Source: an uncultured Streptococcus sp. (GTDB lineage Bacteria; Bacillota; Bacilli; Lactobacillales; Streptococcaceae). From it: a stretch of DNA of 6,375 nt. A program made the translations under genes and the position numbers. The notes under the pieces are model-generated. The model did no database searches. It was not told where the DNA came from and saw only the letters and a list, made by a program, of their open reading frames with translations. Within the stretch, counting starts at the first letter, position 1. Every line of letters starts with the position of its first letter. Below, in pieces: positions 5,121 through 6,375 of this stretch. The DNA lies in NCBI RefSeq assembly GCF_938020365.1, contig NZ_CALIIB010000125.1, positions 1 through 6,375 of the forward strand, given 5' to 3'.

Positions 5121-6375
5121 TTGGCAGGACATGACGTTCAATACGGGAAACATCGGACCCGTCGTAGTTTTTCAAGAATTAAAGAAGTTCTTGATTTACC
5201 AAACTTGATTGAAATTCAAACAGACTCGTTTAAAGATTTCTTGGACCATGGTTTGAAAGAAGTCTTTGAGGATGTACTTCCTATTTCAAACTTTACCGAC
5301 ACCATGGAATTGGAATTTGTCGGCTATGAAATCCGTGAGCCTAAATATACGCTGGAAGAAGCTCGTATCCACGATGCTAGCTACTCAGCGCCAATCTTTG
5401 TGACTTTCCGTTTGATTAACAAGGAAACTGGTGAAATCAAGACACAGGAAGTCTTCTTTGGTGACTTCCCAATCATGACTGAAATGGGAACCTTCATCAT
5501 CAACGGTGGTGAGCGGATTATCGTATCCCAGTTGGTGCGTTCGCCAGGTGTTTACTTCAACGATAAGGTTGACAAAAACGGTAAAGTTGGCTACGGCTCA
5601 ACCGTTATTCCTAACCGCGGAGCTTGGTTGGAGCTAGAAACAGACTCAAAAGATATCGCCTATACTCGTATTGACCGGACTCGTAAAATTCCATTTACTA
5701 CTTTGGTGCGTGCGCTTGGTTTCTCAGGTGATGATGAGATCTTGGACATCTTTGGTGACAGCGACTTGGTGCGCAACACCATTGAAAAAGATATTCACAA
5801 GAACCCAATGGACTCTCGTACAGATGAAGCCTTGAAAGAAATCTATGAGCGTCTTCGTCCAGGTGAGCCTAAGACGGCTGAAAGCTCTCGTTCTCTGCTT
5901 GTAGCTCGTTTCTTTGATCCACATCGTTATGACTTGGCAGCCGTTGGTCGTTACAAGATTAACAAGAAGCTCAACATCAAGAATCGCCTGCTCAATCAAA
6001 CATTGGCAGAACATTTGGTAGATGCTGAAACAGGTGAAATTCTTGTCGAAGCTGGTACCGTCATGACTCGCAGTGTGATTGACAGCATTGCAGAGCAGTT
6101 GGACAATGGTTTGAACAAGATCACTTATATTCCAAACGACTCAGCTGTCTTGACAGAGCCTGTAGAATTGCAGAAGTTCAAGGTTGTCGCACCGAGCGAT
6201 CCAGATCGTGTTGTGACCATTATTGGTAACGCGAACCCATCTGACAAGGTTCGTACTGTAACACCAGCTGACATCTTGGCTGAAATGAGCTATTTCCTCA
6301 ACTTGGCAGAAGGTATCGGCCGTGTGGATGATATTGACCACTTGGGGAACCGTCGTATTCGTGCGGTTGGTGAGC
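5121..6375 (+). CDS. rpoB: RNA polymerase beta subunit, N-terminal 418 residues, 3' truncated by window
   Basis: RpoB is the second-largest core subunit of RNA polymerase and forms part of the active-site cleft and the rifampicin pocket. The frame is open to the window end with no stop. The protein begins MAGHDVQYGKH, as in other streptococci, and covers the protrusion and lobe regions, roughly a third of the usual length of nearly 1,200 residues. Recognisable blocks are GGERIIVSQLVRSPGVYF (129-146), the site of the N-terminal rifampicin cluster, RSLLVARFFDP (257-267) and DDIDHLGNRRIR (403-414). The main rifampicin-resistance region comes shortly after the window ends, so nothing can be said about resistance there. 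The start is TTG at 5121, fixed by AAGGAG 8 bases upstream and by the family N-terminus. rpoC usually follows downstream. Transcription may begin at 4751-4779 through a leader of about 335 nt, which includes a terminator. Confidence 0.98.
   Translation, partial: MAGHDVQYGKHRTRRSFSRIKEVLDLPNLIEIQTDSFKDFLDHGLKEVFEDVLPISNFTDTMELEFVGYEIREPKYTLEEARIHDASYSAPIFVTFRLINKETGEIKTQEVFFGDFPIMTEMGTFIINGGERIIVSQLVRSPGVYFNDKVDKNGKVGYGSTVIPNRGAWLELETDSKDIAYTRIDRTRKIPFTTLVRALGFSGDDEILDIFGDSDLVRNTIEKDIHKNPMDSRTDEALKEIYERLRPGEPKTAESSRSLLVARFFDPHRYDLAAVGRYKINKKLNIKNRLLNQTLAEHLVDAETGEILVEAGTVMTRSVIDSIAEQLDNGLNKITYIPNDSAVLTEPVELQKFKVVAPSDPDRVVTIIGNANPSDKVRTVTPADILAEMSYFLNLAEGIGRVDDIDHLGNRRIRAVGE

Overview
The window looks like chromosomal DNA of a low-GC Gram-positive coccus, most likely a Streptococcus of the mitis/sanguinis type. 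This is inferred from the close match of the encoded TyrRS, PBP1b and RpoB N-terminus to streptococcal proteins, from strong AAGGAG ribosome binding sites, from TTG starts, and from my recollection that tyrS, pbp1b and rpoB lie side by side in streptococci. It is a housekeeping region. I see no insertion sequence, prophage, CRISPR array, tRNA or rRNA.

Layout from left to right. (1) 1-758 (+): the last third of a heavy-metal-type P-type ATPase, cut by the window edge. (2) 770-806: a 12-bp stem-loop between two convergent genes, which can end transcription from both sides. (3) 832-2088 (-): complete tyrS, tyrosyl-tRNA synthetase, with its own promoter and a short leader hairpin. (4) 2089-2286: the divergent tyrS/pbp1b control region, with back-to-back promoters. 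(5) 2287-4704 (+): complete pbp1b, a class A penicillin-binding protein starting at TTG. (6) 4705-5120: a 416-base gap holding a good sigma-A-type promoter, two tandem stem-loops ending in an intrinsic terminator, and then about 240 bases of structured leader. (7) 5121-6375 (+): the first 418 codons of rpoB, starting at TTG and running off the window.

The genes serve unrelated core jobs: metal transport, tRNA charging, cell-wall synthesis and transcription. Each appears to be its own transcription unit. The part least explained by ordinary annotation is the pbp1b-rpoB gap. The only convincing promoter there (4751-4779) is followed within about 100 bases by a strong terminator, so its product is either a small RNA of about 95 nt or the prematurely ended leader of rpoB. 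The 5' arm of the first hairpin can also pair with the 5' arm of the terminator, the arrangement expected of an attenuator. This is a hypothesis from reading the sequence; no folding energy or homology search was run.
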